A stretch of 64,000 nucleotides of DNA, taken from assembly GCF_005503145.1 (NCBI RefSeq), contig NZ_SCNV01000031.1, positions 1-64,000 on the forward strand, in the 5' to 3' direction. The notes below the pieces were generated by a model. That model did no database searches, was not told where the DNA came from, and saw only the letters and a list, made by a program, of their open reading frames with translations. This DNA is from Burkholderia sp. 4M9327F10. GTDB lineage: Bacteria; Pseudomonadota; Gammaproteobacteria; Burkholderiales; Burkholderiaceae. The translations under genes were made by a program, and so were the position numbers. Shown in pieces: positions 26,401 through 33,814 of the stretch. Each line of letters begins with the position of its first letter. The stretch's first letter is position 1.

Positions 26401-27338
26401 CAGGGCTGCGCGCCGCCGGCCTCATCGGCGCAGATACCCTCGCGCCCCACTCCAACCGTCTGCAAGGCCCCGTCCGCCACATACGGCACGAGGCCGTCCT
26501 TGCAGATGTTCTGCACCGTCTCGCGCTTGCATTGCTCATCGCCGGGAGCACAGTAGTCGATCGCGATCACCGGCAGCGCGTACTGCTCGCGAATGGTCTT
26601 CGCCTGTCCGAGCAGCCAGCTGCGATCGGCGGGCGGCACCTGGGTGTAGCGTTGCCTGGCCTGGTCCCAGCCGCTATAGAGCGATTCGAAGGCGACCGCA
26701 TACACGAGATCGTGTACCTGCGGCAGGATCTCGAAGCCGCGGTTGAACATCAGCAGTGCTCGCGGATAACGCGCCTTGATGGCGCGGACCACCGCGACCA
26801 GTCCTGCCTGCTGGCGCTGCCGCGCGGCATCGGTTTTGGCGGCCAGCTGGTACGAGTCGAGCGTATCCAGAAAGAAGCCGCGATAACCCTTGCGCCACAG
26901 CGGCGCGATCACCTGCCTGACGTAAAACGCCGGCCAGCCGGGCGCGTCCTGATCGACCACCTTCGACGCCCACGCGGCGTTATGGCCGACCAGCCACTCC
27001 TTCGGCAGCGCCGCGTAATACGGCCGCTGCGGGCTCACCTCGCCGACGCTGACATACGCAAACCACGCGGTATGCCCCCCCTGTTGCGCCGCAGGATCGA
27101 AGCCGCTGTCCGGCTCGACCACCACCGCGTCGAAGCCGGACAGTGCATCGAGCGGCACCGGCGCCCCATAGAAAAACGCCACCGAGGGCAGCACGGGGAC
27201 ATTGGCCGCACGCGCGGCATTGCTCGCCGGGCCGGCGGTGGTCTGAGCCCCGGCCAGTGGCCCGAGACCGGCGGCCGTGCCGAGACAGGCCACCCAGGCG
27301 GCGAAGCGGCACAGCGTGCGCACCATGAACATTCGCAT
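26400..27338 (-). CDS. GH114-like secreted glycosidase at the end of the pel operon
   Basis: A 312-residue protein with an N-terminal signal peptide (about residues 1-31, ending GPLAGAQ). Its TIM-barrel-like domain matches the endo-alpha-1,4-polygalactosaminidase (GH114) fold: FFYGAPVPLDALSGFDAVVV, YRGFFLDTLDSY, LMFNRGFEILP and AIDYCAPGDEQC. It resembles the hydrolase domain of PelA but lacks a deacetylase domain. Where PelA has LEY, this protein has IDY, so the catalytic Glu may be Asp here. It lies 10 bp after pelG, so it is likely co-transcribed and may trim or release Pel in the periplasm. The role is inferred. Confidence 0.85.
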   Translation of the reverse strand: MRMFMVRTLCRFAAWVACLGTAAGLGPLAGAQTTAGPASNAARAANVPVLPSVAFFYGAPVPLDALSGFDAVVVEPDSGFDPAAQQGGHTAWFAYVSVGEVSPQRPYYAALPKEWLVGHNAAWASKVVDQDAPGWPAFYVRQVIAPLWRKGYRGFFLDTLDSYQLAAKTDAARQRQQAGLVAVVRAIKARYPRALLMFNRGFEILPQVHDLVYAVAFESLYSGWDQARQRYTQVPPADRSWLLGQAKTIREQYALPVIAIDYCAPGDEQCKRETVQNICKDGLVPYVADGALQTVGVGREGICADEAGGAQP

Positions 27339-27347
27339 CTCGCGCTA

Positions 27348-28721
27348 TCAGTTATGCAGCATGTAGGTTTCGTATTCGAGCCGGGCGAACTTGCGGTCCA
27401 GCGTCAGCACCGCGCCGACCACCAGAATCAGCAGCGCCAGCGCAAAGCCGTAACCGTAGGCGTTGGGACTCATCTGCAGCGTGATCCACGTCAGCGACCC
27501 GTTGAGCGCCACGAAGGCGATGCACAGCTTCAGCACGGTGCGGCGCGCGTCCAGATAGAAGAACACGTTCAGCAGGCCCAGCAGCACCACCTGCAGGCTG
27601 GCGGCAATCACGTCGACCGTCAGGAGCGGCATGTAGAGCGTCGAAATATGCAGCGCATGCAGGACGTTTTGCCCAAACGCGACGATCAGCAGCAGCACGA
27701 TCGCCTGAATCTTGATGATTTCATAGAGACCCGAGCGCACGCTGCCCACCATCATGTCGCGCATATCCTGGATGTGGCGCAGCGTGGCGCCGCTGCGCAC
27801 GGCGTCGTAGAACGCGTCGTAATACTCGACGAAATCCGCTTCGATGCGCACCAGAAACGTCGCCATGCCGGGCATCACGCACACATAGGCGATAAACACC
27901 GGGATATCGTAGATCACCGACGCATGCAGCCGCCCGATGACGGGGGAGCCGGTGCCGGGTGCGTACCAGAACATCAGCTTGTCGAGCCACACGCCCAGAT
28001 TGAAAAAGAGGCCCACCAGCGCCAGCGTCGGATAGGCGAAGCGCCTGTCGAACACCTCGAAGGAAATCAGCCGCCCGCTGCGGTAGTTACGGTAAATCAG
28101 CCCCGAGAGTCCGCCCAGCAGCACGAGATGCCCCGCGACGAAGCCGCCCAGCAGTCCGACAATGCCATGCCGGTTCAGCAGCAAGGCGAACGCCACCGTA
28201 CAGCCGTAGCCGATCAGGAACACAAACAGGATCTGCCGGTACTGCTTGACGCTGGAGAGAAAGATCACTCCGATCCAGATGTTGCTGACCACCACGAAGC
28301 CCGCCACCATCAGCACGCGGTACGCGAGCGGCGTACCCGGAAACCACAGCAGCATCGCCACAAAACTCAGCAGCCCGGCCGCGACCGTGCAGACCAGCAC
28401 GACACCGTTGTAGTTCGACAGCACCAGATCGTCGCGCTTTTCAAACAGACGGTCGGAGATGAAGCGCGTGAACGACAGTTGCAGCGGTCCGGTCAGCACG
28501 AGGCTCAGCGAGATCAGATACGTCACCGAGACCTGAAACTGGACGATTGCATACTTCGGTATCACGAAGGCGAGGCTCATCACGCCGATAATCAGGATGC
28601 CGAAGATAGACAGGATCAGCGGTCCCGAGCTGATCAGGCCGGCATACGCATAAGCGCGCGCCACACCGAACAAGGTCTCATGTCTGAGGATCTTGCGCAG
28701 TTCGAAACCAATCCCGGCCAT
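27348..28721 (-). CDS. pelG: Pel polysaccharide inner-membrane protein PelG
   Basis: The 457-residue size matches PelG. It has about 12 hydrophobic segments and begins MAGIGFELRKILRHETLFGV, a strong PelG signature. PelG is thought to export Pel across the inner membrane together with PelD and PelE, and to partner with the PelF glycosyltransferase. The ATG at 28721 overlaps the pelF stop codon by one base (TAATG). A longer in-frame reading to 29246 has no PelG character. The conserved VTYLISLSLVLTGPLQLSFT segment lies near residue 70. Confidence 0.96.
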   Translation of the reverse strand: MAGIGFELRKILRHETLFGVARAYAYAGLISSGPLILSIFGILIIGVMSLAFVIPKYAIVQFQVSVTYLISLSLVLTGPLQLSFTRFISDRLFEKRDDLVLSNYNGVVLVCTVAAGLLSFVAMLLWFPGTPLAYRVLMVAGFVVVSNIWIGVIFLSSVKQYRQILFVFLIGYGCTVAFALLLNRHGIVGLLGGFVAGHLVLLGGLSGLIYRNYRSGRLISFEVFDRRFAYPTLALVGLFFNLGVWLDKLMFWYAPGTGSPVIGRLHASVIYDIPVFIAYVCVMPGMATFLVRIEADFVEYYDAFYDAVRSGATLRHIQDMRDMMVGSVRSGLYEIIKIQAIVLLLIVAFGQNVLHALHISTLYMPLLTVDVIAASLQVVLLGLLNVFFYLDARRTVLKLCIAFVALNGSLTWITLQMSPNAYGYGFALALLILVVGAVLTLDRKFARLEYETYMLHN

Positions 28722-30349
28722 TAGCGTGTCTCCCCGGTTTGAGCGGCGCGCGCATCCGCCGACGCGCCGTGGTGCACCGGACAGCCGCCCGAGGCAGGAT
28801 TGCGCGCCCCGCGCTTCGCGTCCGGCACGGCGGCGAGCTGGTCGTAGAGGGTGCGGTAGCTGCCGGTCATCTGCGCCTTGGTGTAGTAGCGGCGCACCCG
28901 TGCGAGGCCGGCGGCTTGCGCCGCGAGCCAGCGGGCGTCGTCGTTGAGCAGCGCGACTACGGCTTGCGCGAAGGCTGCCGCATTCGCGATCTGCACGACC
29001 GCGCCGGCGCGGCCCAGCGCGCGGTCTTCCTCGCTGAAGCCCTCGATCAACTGGCGGCACGAGCCCACGTCCGTGGTAATGGACGGGATGCCGGCCGCAA
29101 AGCCCTCCAGCACCACGAGCGGCAAGGCCTCGCTGATCGAGGTCAGCGCGATCACGTCGATTTTCGGCAGCACCGCGTCGATGCGCTGAAAGCCGAGGAA
29201 TTTCACGTTGTCCGCGAGGCCCAGACTCTCCACCAGCGCGCGGCATTCGAGCGCATAAGCCGGGTCTTCCTCTTCCGGTCCGATGATCCAGCCTTCGATA
29301 TCGGGCATGCTGCGCGAGGCCACGAACATGGCGCGGATGAAGGTCTTGATGTCCTTGATCGGCACCACCCGGCCAATCAGCGCTACCACCCGGTGCGGAC
29401 CCGCCACGCGTTGTTCGACGAGCGGCGCGAGACCGTCGACGTCCACGCCGTTCGGAATGCTGCGAGTGCGCTCGGCGGCGGCGCCGTCGGCGACCTGGCG
29501 CAGGCGGTTCGCTTCATACAAGGCCACGATCTCGTCCGCGGCGTCATAGGCAAGCTTGCCGATCGCCTCGAAAAAGCGCACCCACAGTTCGCGGAAATAG
29601 CTGATACGCGAGATGTCGCGCTCGAACGCGCCCCGGTTGTCGCGAATCCACTGGCTCTGCAAGAGGTCGATCTTGCGCTCTTTCGTATAGATGCCGTGCT
29701 CGGAAATCAGCAGCGGGCGCCCCGTGCGATAGTGCAGCAGCGCGCCCAGAAAGCCCGCATAACCCGTCGACACCGTGTGATAGACGCGCGCCGGAATCAG
29801 CTTCTCGGCGACATTCGCCAGCTGCCACAGCGGCTTGTGCATGATCCGCACGGTCCAGAAGTAGTCGGTGAACGACGGGTCGGTACAGTACTTCTCGTAC
29901 TGCTCGACAATGAACTCCCACGACTGGCGGCTCGTCAGAAACTGCGTCTCGTTGAGTGTGCCGTGCTCGCCGAGCGTGGGCACCATCCCGGCCATCAGCG
30001 CGCCCACGTCGGCGCCGCGCGTGTCGCGCAGCGCCGCGTGCAGCTCGGCCGATCTGGCAAATGCCGCCGCGTCGCCCTCGATCTCCCGCGGCCGATGCGC
30101 GTCGGCCGATGCCGCTTCGTAAAGGTAGTGAGTCTCCAGATGGACGACGTTGTCGGGCAATTCGTAGGCCGCGCCGTTATAGTCCTCCTCGCGGCTGCCG
30201 ATGAAGACGATCGCAAAGCGCGTCTCAGGATAGGCTCGCAGCATTTCATTGACCCAGCTCGACACCCCGCCGCGCACGAACGGGAAGGTGCCTTCCAGCA
30301 GCAGGCAGACATCGGCATCGGCGGCGCGCCGCATCAGGGACTCTTTCAT
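28721..30349 (-). CDS. pelF: Pel glycosyltransferase PelF (GT4)
   Basis: A 542-residue cytosolic GT4 glycosyltransferase that polymerises Pel from UDP-sugars. The N-terminal LLLEGTFPFVRGGVSSWVNE is the PelF signature. The nucleotide-sugar site has the EX7E pair (ISEALPLVVLEG, Glu407 and Glu415). The ATG at 30349 overlaps the pelE stop codon (ATGA), which supports this start over an upstream in-frame extension. It is slightly longer than the roughly 507-residue P. aeruginosa protein because of a Pro/Gly/His-rich C-terminal tail after about residue 510. Confidence 0.97.
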   Translation of the reverse strand: MKESLMRRAADADVCLLLEGTFPFVRGGVSSWVNEMLRAYPETRFAIVFIGSREEDYNGAAYELPDNVVHLETHYLYEAASADAHRPREIEGDAAAFARSAELHAALRDTRGADVGALMAGMVPTLGEHGTLNETQFLTSRQSWEFIVEQYEKYCTDPSFTDYFWTVRIMHKPLWQLANVAEKLIPARVYHTVSTGYAGFLGALLHYRTGRPLLISEHGIYTKERKIDLLQSQWIRDNRGAFERDISRISYFRELWVRFFEAIGKLAYDAADEIVALYEANRLRQVADGAAAERTRSIPNGVDVDGLAPLVEQRVAGPHRVVALIGRVVPIKDIKTFIRAMFVASRSMPDIEGWIIGPEEEDPAYALECRALVESLGLADNVKFLGFQRIDAVLPKIDVIALTSISEALPLVVLEGFAAGIPSITTDVGSCRQLIEGFSEEDRALGRAGAVVQIANAAAFAQAVVALLNDDARWLAAQAAGLARVRRYYTKAQMTGSYRTLYDQLAAVPDAKRGARNPASGGCPVHHGASADARAAQTGETR

Positions 30350-31419
30350 GACGACCAGTAAGTCACAGTGGGTTTGAGCGTCGGCAGCGCAGCGGCGTTG
30401 CCAAGTGTTGCGAGCAAGTGACCGGTCTGGCCGTAGTCGCCGCGCAGGAAGGCCACTTCGGCAAGCCACGGAATCAGCCGTTCGCGCGGAAAGCCCAGTT
30501 CAAGGGCACGTTCCATATACTGCCCCGCTTCGTTGGGCCGGCCTTCGGCCAGCGCGAGACGCCCGCGGATCAGCCACAGTGCCGCATCCTTCCCGTCGGT
30601 GGCGAGCGCCGCGCGAGCGTAGCGGTCGGCCTGTTCGAGCGTATGGCGGTACACCGCGCCCTGCACGAGGTTCTGATAGACCAGTTCGAAGTACAGTTCG
30701 GCGAGGCGCCGGTTGATGGCATGGCGCTCGTTGTCATCCTGAGCCTGTTCGAGCGCCTTGCCGGTAGCGAAGATCTTTTGCATGATCTCGTTCTCGGCCT
30801 GGTCGAGCGTGCCATACGCAATCAGGCGCACGTCCTCGATCGGGTCGGCCAGCAGTTCGCGCAGCAGGCTGCCGGTAGTGCGGGTGGGCATGCTCTGGAT
30901 GGCAACGAGCGCGCTCAGGCGGTCGGTGGACGACACCTGGGTATTGATCAAGCGTGCCTGCAAACGGGCGCCGCCGCCGTGCGAAACGCGCGACACCAGA
31001 TAGGTGACGAACTCGGGGCGCGGCACGTCGGCAAGCAGGTCGCTGTCCCGCGTCCCCGGAAACCACGCGGCCCAGGCGCAGCTCACGAGCAGCACCAGGC
31101 CGCCGCCCAGCGGCACGAAGGTGCACAACACCCATAGCAGCAGCAGCGTCCACAGGCGCGGCTCACGGTAGCGCAAAGGCAGCATCTGCCGCAGCAGCAA
31201 GGCCTGCACGAACGCTACCAGCGCCTGCGCCGCAAAACCGGCCAGCAGCGGATCGACGCCCGCCGGCGCATGCGCGAAAGCGAGGTACGCCAGATACTCC
31301 ACGAGCAGATAGCTGGCAAACGGTGCGGCGAAACGCGCGGCAAAATGCACAGCAAAATGCACAGCAAACTGCGCAGCGAACCGCAGTGCGTTGGCGGGCG
31401 CGGACATGGGCTTAGACAT
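30346..31419 (-). CDS. pelE: Pel protein PelE (membrane, TPR-like)
   Basis: A 357-residue protein with several N-terminal hydrophobic segments (about residues 10-120) and a helical C-terminal half with TPR-like sequence (DNERHAINRRLAELYFELVY, ALWLIRGRLALAEGRPNEAG). This is the PelE architecture; PelE interacts with the membrane synthase complex. The ATG at 31419 overlaps pelD by 8 bp. The first 30 residues contain an unusual FAVHFAVHFAARFAAPFA run encoded by 12-bp tandem repeats (about 31340-31387). Assignment relies on operon position and architecture, as PelE is poorly conserved. Confidence 0.88.
   Translation of the reverse strand: MSKPMSAPANALRFAAQFAVHFAVHFAARFAAPFASYLLVEYLAYLAFAHAPAGVDPLLAGFAAQALVAFVQALLLRQMLPLRYREPRLWTLLLLWVLCTFVPLGGGLVLLVSCAWAAWFPGTRDSDLLADVPRPEFVTYLVSRVSHGGGARLQARLINTQVSSTDRLSALVAIQSMPTRTTGSLLRELLADPIEDVRLIAYGTLDQAENEIMQKIFATGKALEQAQDDNERHAINRRLAELYFELVYQNLVQGAVYRHTLEQADRYARAALATDGKDAALWLIRGRLALAEGRPNEAGQYMERALELGFPRERLIPWLAEVAFLRGDYGQTGHLLATLGNAAALPTLKPTVTYWSS
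31340..31387. repeat. 12-bp tandem repeats within pelE
   Basis: Units related to GCAAAATGCACA repeat about four times in frame and encode FAVH/FAAR-type tetrapeptides near the PelE N-terminus. Divergence increases toward the gene start. Confidence 0.8.
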
Positions 31420-32902
31420 CGAGGCCGCTGCGCTTCAGAAGGCGCTGCAGCGCCGGGCCCGGCTCCATGGCGCCCAGGTGCAGCGTATGCACGCCAACGC
31501 GGGCCCCCTCCAGATCCAGGTTGAACTGGGCCGAGAGGCTCGATTCGATACGCGCCAGATAACCGTCGATGCCGGTGGTGTCGGTGGCCGGCATCAGGTT
31601 CACCAGCACCGATTGCGAGGCGGTTTGCACCGGCCACATCAGGTCAAGCGCGCGGCGGCGACGAATCACATGCTCGAACAGCGAGTCGCCGGCTTCGTCA
31701 CGCGGAAACGCCAGCGCCACCATCGACGAGGCGATACCGGCGTCGCGCTGCAGGCGCGTGAGGCGGCCAAGATCGAGCGCAAAATCGTATGGACAACCTG
31801 GCACAGCCGCGAGAATCCCCGACACGAGGCTCGCGTGCTCCACGCCATCGGCGTAGTAGCCGAGCAGCACCAGCAGCAGTTGCAGGTTGTCGAAGTTCAG
31901 CGAGAGGAACGGCATGCGCTTGATGACGAGCATCGCCAGCAACTGGCCGTCGGCGCTGACCAGCGGCGCGCACACCAGGTATTGCGATTGCGCGGCCGGA
32001 ATATCCTCGGTTTTCAGATGCGCAACGCTCATTGTGTGGATGGCATGCGTGACCAGTTCGTCATCCGGCGCCCATTCGAAGTCGTCGCCTACCCGCGCGG
32101 CGGCGTCGGTGCCGAGCCGGCCGTCGCGTACCGGGTACAGTGCCGCGACTTCGATCTGACACACCTGGGCGACGAATTCGAGCAGGCCATGTGCGCCCGG
32201 CAAAGCACGCAGCGGCGCGGCGCTTGCAGGGGGTTGTGCGGTTGCGGCGTGCCCGCCCGCTTCAGCGTGGGCCGCGTTAGCGGTCCGGGCCGCGCCCGGG
32301 GCCGCAGCGCCCTGCTCCGCCTCCTGCGCCGTCACGGACAGGCGGCGCAGTTCGGTAATCGAATCGCGCAGCGTGGTGGGCTTCGACAGCAGATCCTTCT
32401 CGAGCCGCTCGTGCGACAGGCGCATCAGGTAGTGGCTGTTGGTGATCGCCACCAGCCGGTCGTTCAGGTAGTCGTTGATGGTCGAGGCGCGGGCCGCGCG
32501 ATGGCCCCAGGTATCGCCGAAGTGGCCGGCAATCACGGTCTGCACCAGGCCGCCGACAAACACCATCACCGGCCAGGGATCGGTGGCCGGATAGAGCAGC
32601 TTCCATGCGCCGAGCAGCAGCGCGCCTGCCAGCAGGCCCGGCAAGGTGCCGTAGCGTAGCGCCACGATCAACGGCGCAAACCACAACCACGGAAAGCCCG
32701 CATGCAGCAGCAGGGGATCACGATGGTCCGCCAGCCAGCTCACGCCGACCACGGCCACAATGAACACAACCGTCTCGACAATGGCGAACGGCCGCGTCAC
32801 GGCCGGCATCACGAAACGGCGCACCCGCCCCAGGTTGCCGAAGGGATTGGAGGTGCGCGTCTTCGCGGCGGCGGAAGCAGGTGGCATGGCAGCGGTATTC
32901 AC
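31412..32902 (-). CDS. pelD: c-di-GMP receptor PelD
   Basis: A 496-residue inner-membrane protein with about four N-terminal membrane segments (residues 33-125), a GAF domain (about 225-370) and a C-terminal degenerate GGDEF domain. PelD binds c-di-GMP and activates Pel synthesis. The degenerate inhibitory-site motif RALD is at 417-420 and a further Arg is at 451. Their spacing matches the RxxD and second Arg needed for c-di-GMP binding in P. aeruginosa PelD (R367/D370/R402). There is no catalytic GGDEF. The gene overlaps pelE by 8 bp. The 220-bp gap to pelC contains a 13-bp tandem repeat array. Confidence 0.97.
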   Translation of the reverse strand: MNTAAMPPASAAAKTRTSNPFGNLGRVRRFVMPAVTRPFAIVETVVFIVAVVGVSWLADHRDPLLLHAGFPWLWFAPLIVALRYGTLPGLLAGALLLGAWKLLYPATDPWPVMVFVGGLVQTVIAGHFGDTWGHRAARASTINDYLNDRLVAITNSHYLMRLSHERLEKDLLSKPTTLRDSITELRRLSVTAQEAEQGAAAPGAARTANAAHAEAGGHAATAQPPASAAPLRALPGAHGLLEFVAQVCQIEVAALYPVRDGRLGTDAAARVGDDFEWAPDDELVTHAIHTMSVAHLKTEDIPAAQSQYLVCAPLVSADGQLLAMLVIKRMPFLSLNFDNLQLLLVLLGYYADGVEHASLVSGILAAVPGCPYDFALDLGRLTRLQRDAGIASSMVALAFPRDEAGDSLFEHVIRRRRALDLMWPVQTASQSVLVNLMPATDTTGIDGYLARIESSLSAQFNLDLEGARVGVHTLHLGAMEPGPALQRLLKRSGLDV

Positions 32903-32995
32903 GGCCCTCTCCTTGATGACTTGGCGTAGTGCCGGTCAACGGCACGCGGCGGGTATGGCATTCAACAATGCAGCGATTCGTAGTGGCGGCTCAGT

Positions 32996-33099
32996 GGCGT
33001 AACCCAGAGGCGTAACCCAGAGGCGTAACCCAGAGGCGTAACCCAGAGGCATAACCCAGAGGCATAACCCAAAGGCATAACCCAAAGGCGCAACCCAAT
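32996..33099. repeat. 13-bp tandem repeat array between pelC and pelD
   Basis: Eight head-to-tail 13-bp units of GGCRYAACCCARA type span exactly 104 bp. Copies drift from GGCGTAACCCAGA at one end to GGCATAACCCAAA at the other. The array occupies the non-coding gap between pelC (stop at 33124) and pelD (start at 32902), an unusual insertion in an otherwise overlapping operon. Its role is unknown. Confidence 0.93.
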
Positions 33100-33123
33100 G
33101 GCTCGACTTGATTCAAGACGCGC

Positions 33124-33696
33124 TCAGTGACGCGGCGCAAGCGGCGCGAGCACACTGCCGATCAGCGAAGTCGCCACACTCGACAGGCTCGAACGGCTCC
33201 AGCCGCTGCGCGCGCCCGTCGCACTCCAGACCACCTGGCCCGACTGCACGTCGATCAGCTCCAGCGTGAGTCCGACCACCGGTTCTCCGTCGACGCCGGT
33301 CTTGTAGCGCCACTCTTCCACCGCGCCGGTCAGGACATACTTGACCTGCTGCGACTGCGCCCACTCGAGTTTCTGCTCGGCACCCTCGCGCTGTGCGGTG
33401 TCGAAGAGCGCGTTGGAGCCGGCATCCGCAGGCGCGAAGCGCACGTCCTTCAGCCCGTTGGTGCGCAGCACGCTGGCCGCGATCGAGGCCGCGCTGCTGC
33501 CGGCCGACGGCGTTTCCGTGTAGTTGGCGATGGTTGCGACCGCAACCGGATCGCCCGCGCCCAGTGTCGGCGCGGCGGTTTGCCTGAGCGTCCCGCAGCC
33601 CGCAAGCAGCATGGAGGCGGCCAGCGCCGCAACACACCACGAAGACCACGAGGTCAGACGCTGACTGCTCTTGAATCCGCTCTTGAATCCGTTCAT
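33124..33696 (-). CDS. pelC: Pel outer-membrane lipoprotein PelC
   Basis: A 190-residue predicted lipoprotein. After MNGFKSGFKSSQRLTSWSSW a hydrophobic stretch leads to a lipobox LAGC near residue 34. The mature domain (VATIANYTETPSAGSSAASI, KYVLTGAVEEWRYKTGVDGE) has the CsgG-like layout of PelC, which forms a ring at the outer membrane that assists export with PelB. The start at 33696 gives the best signal peptide; upstream in-frame codons to 33795 are not conserved-looking. It follows pelB after about 118 bp. PelC sequence is variable, so position supports the call. Confidence 0.92.
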   Translation of the reverse strand: MNGFKSGFKSSQRLTSWSSWCVAALAASMLLAGCGTLRQTAAPTLGAGDPVAVATIANYTETPSAGSSAASIAASVLRTNGLKDVRFAPADAGSNALFDTAQREGAEQKLEWAQSQQVKYVLTGAVEEWRYKTGVDGEPVVGLTLELIDVQSGQVVWSATGARSGWSRSSLSSVATSLIGSVLAPLAPRH

Positions 33697-33814
33697 TGAA
33701 GCACTCCTCAGATAACGTCGATTTATATTCCGGCTGCCCTGCCGCAAGCACTGCAAGCCTCCACACGGTCTTGCCGCATGCCGCGAGCTGTACAAGCGCA
33801 GCCGCTTCGCTCTA

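Noticed and set aside
26352..28724. Long plus-strand open frame of 790 codons
   Set aside because: It is antisense to the GH114 and pelG genes; the translation is His/Gln/Arg-rich low-complexity sequence without domains.
32994..33102. CRISPR-like array
   Set aside because: The repeats are only 13 bp, contiguous and without unique spacers.
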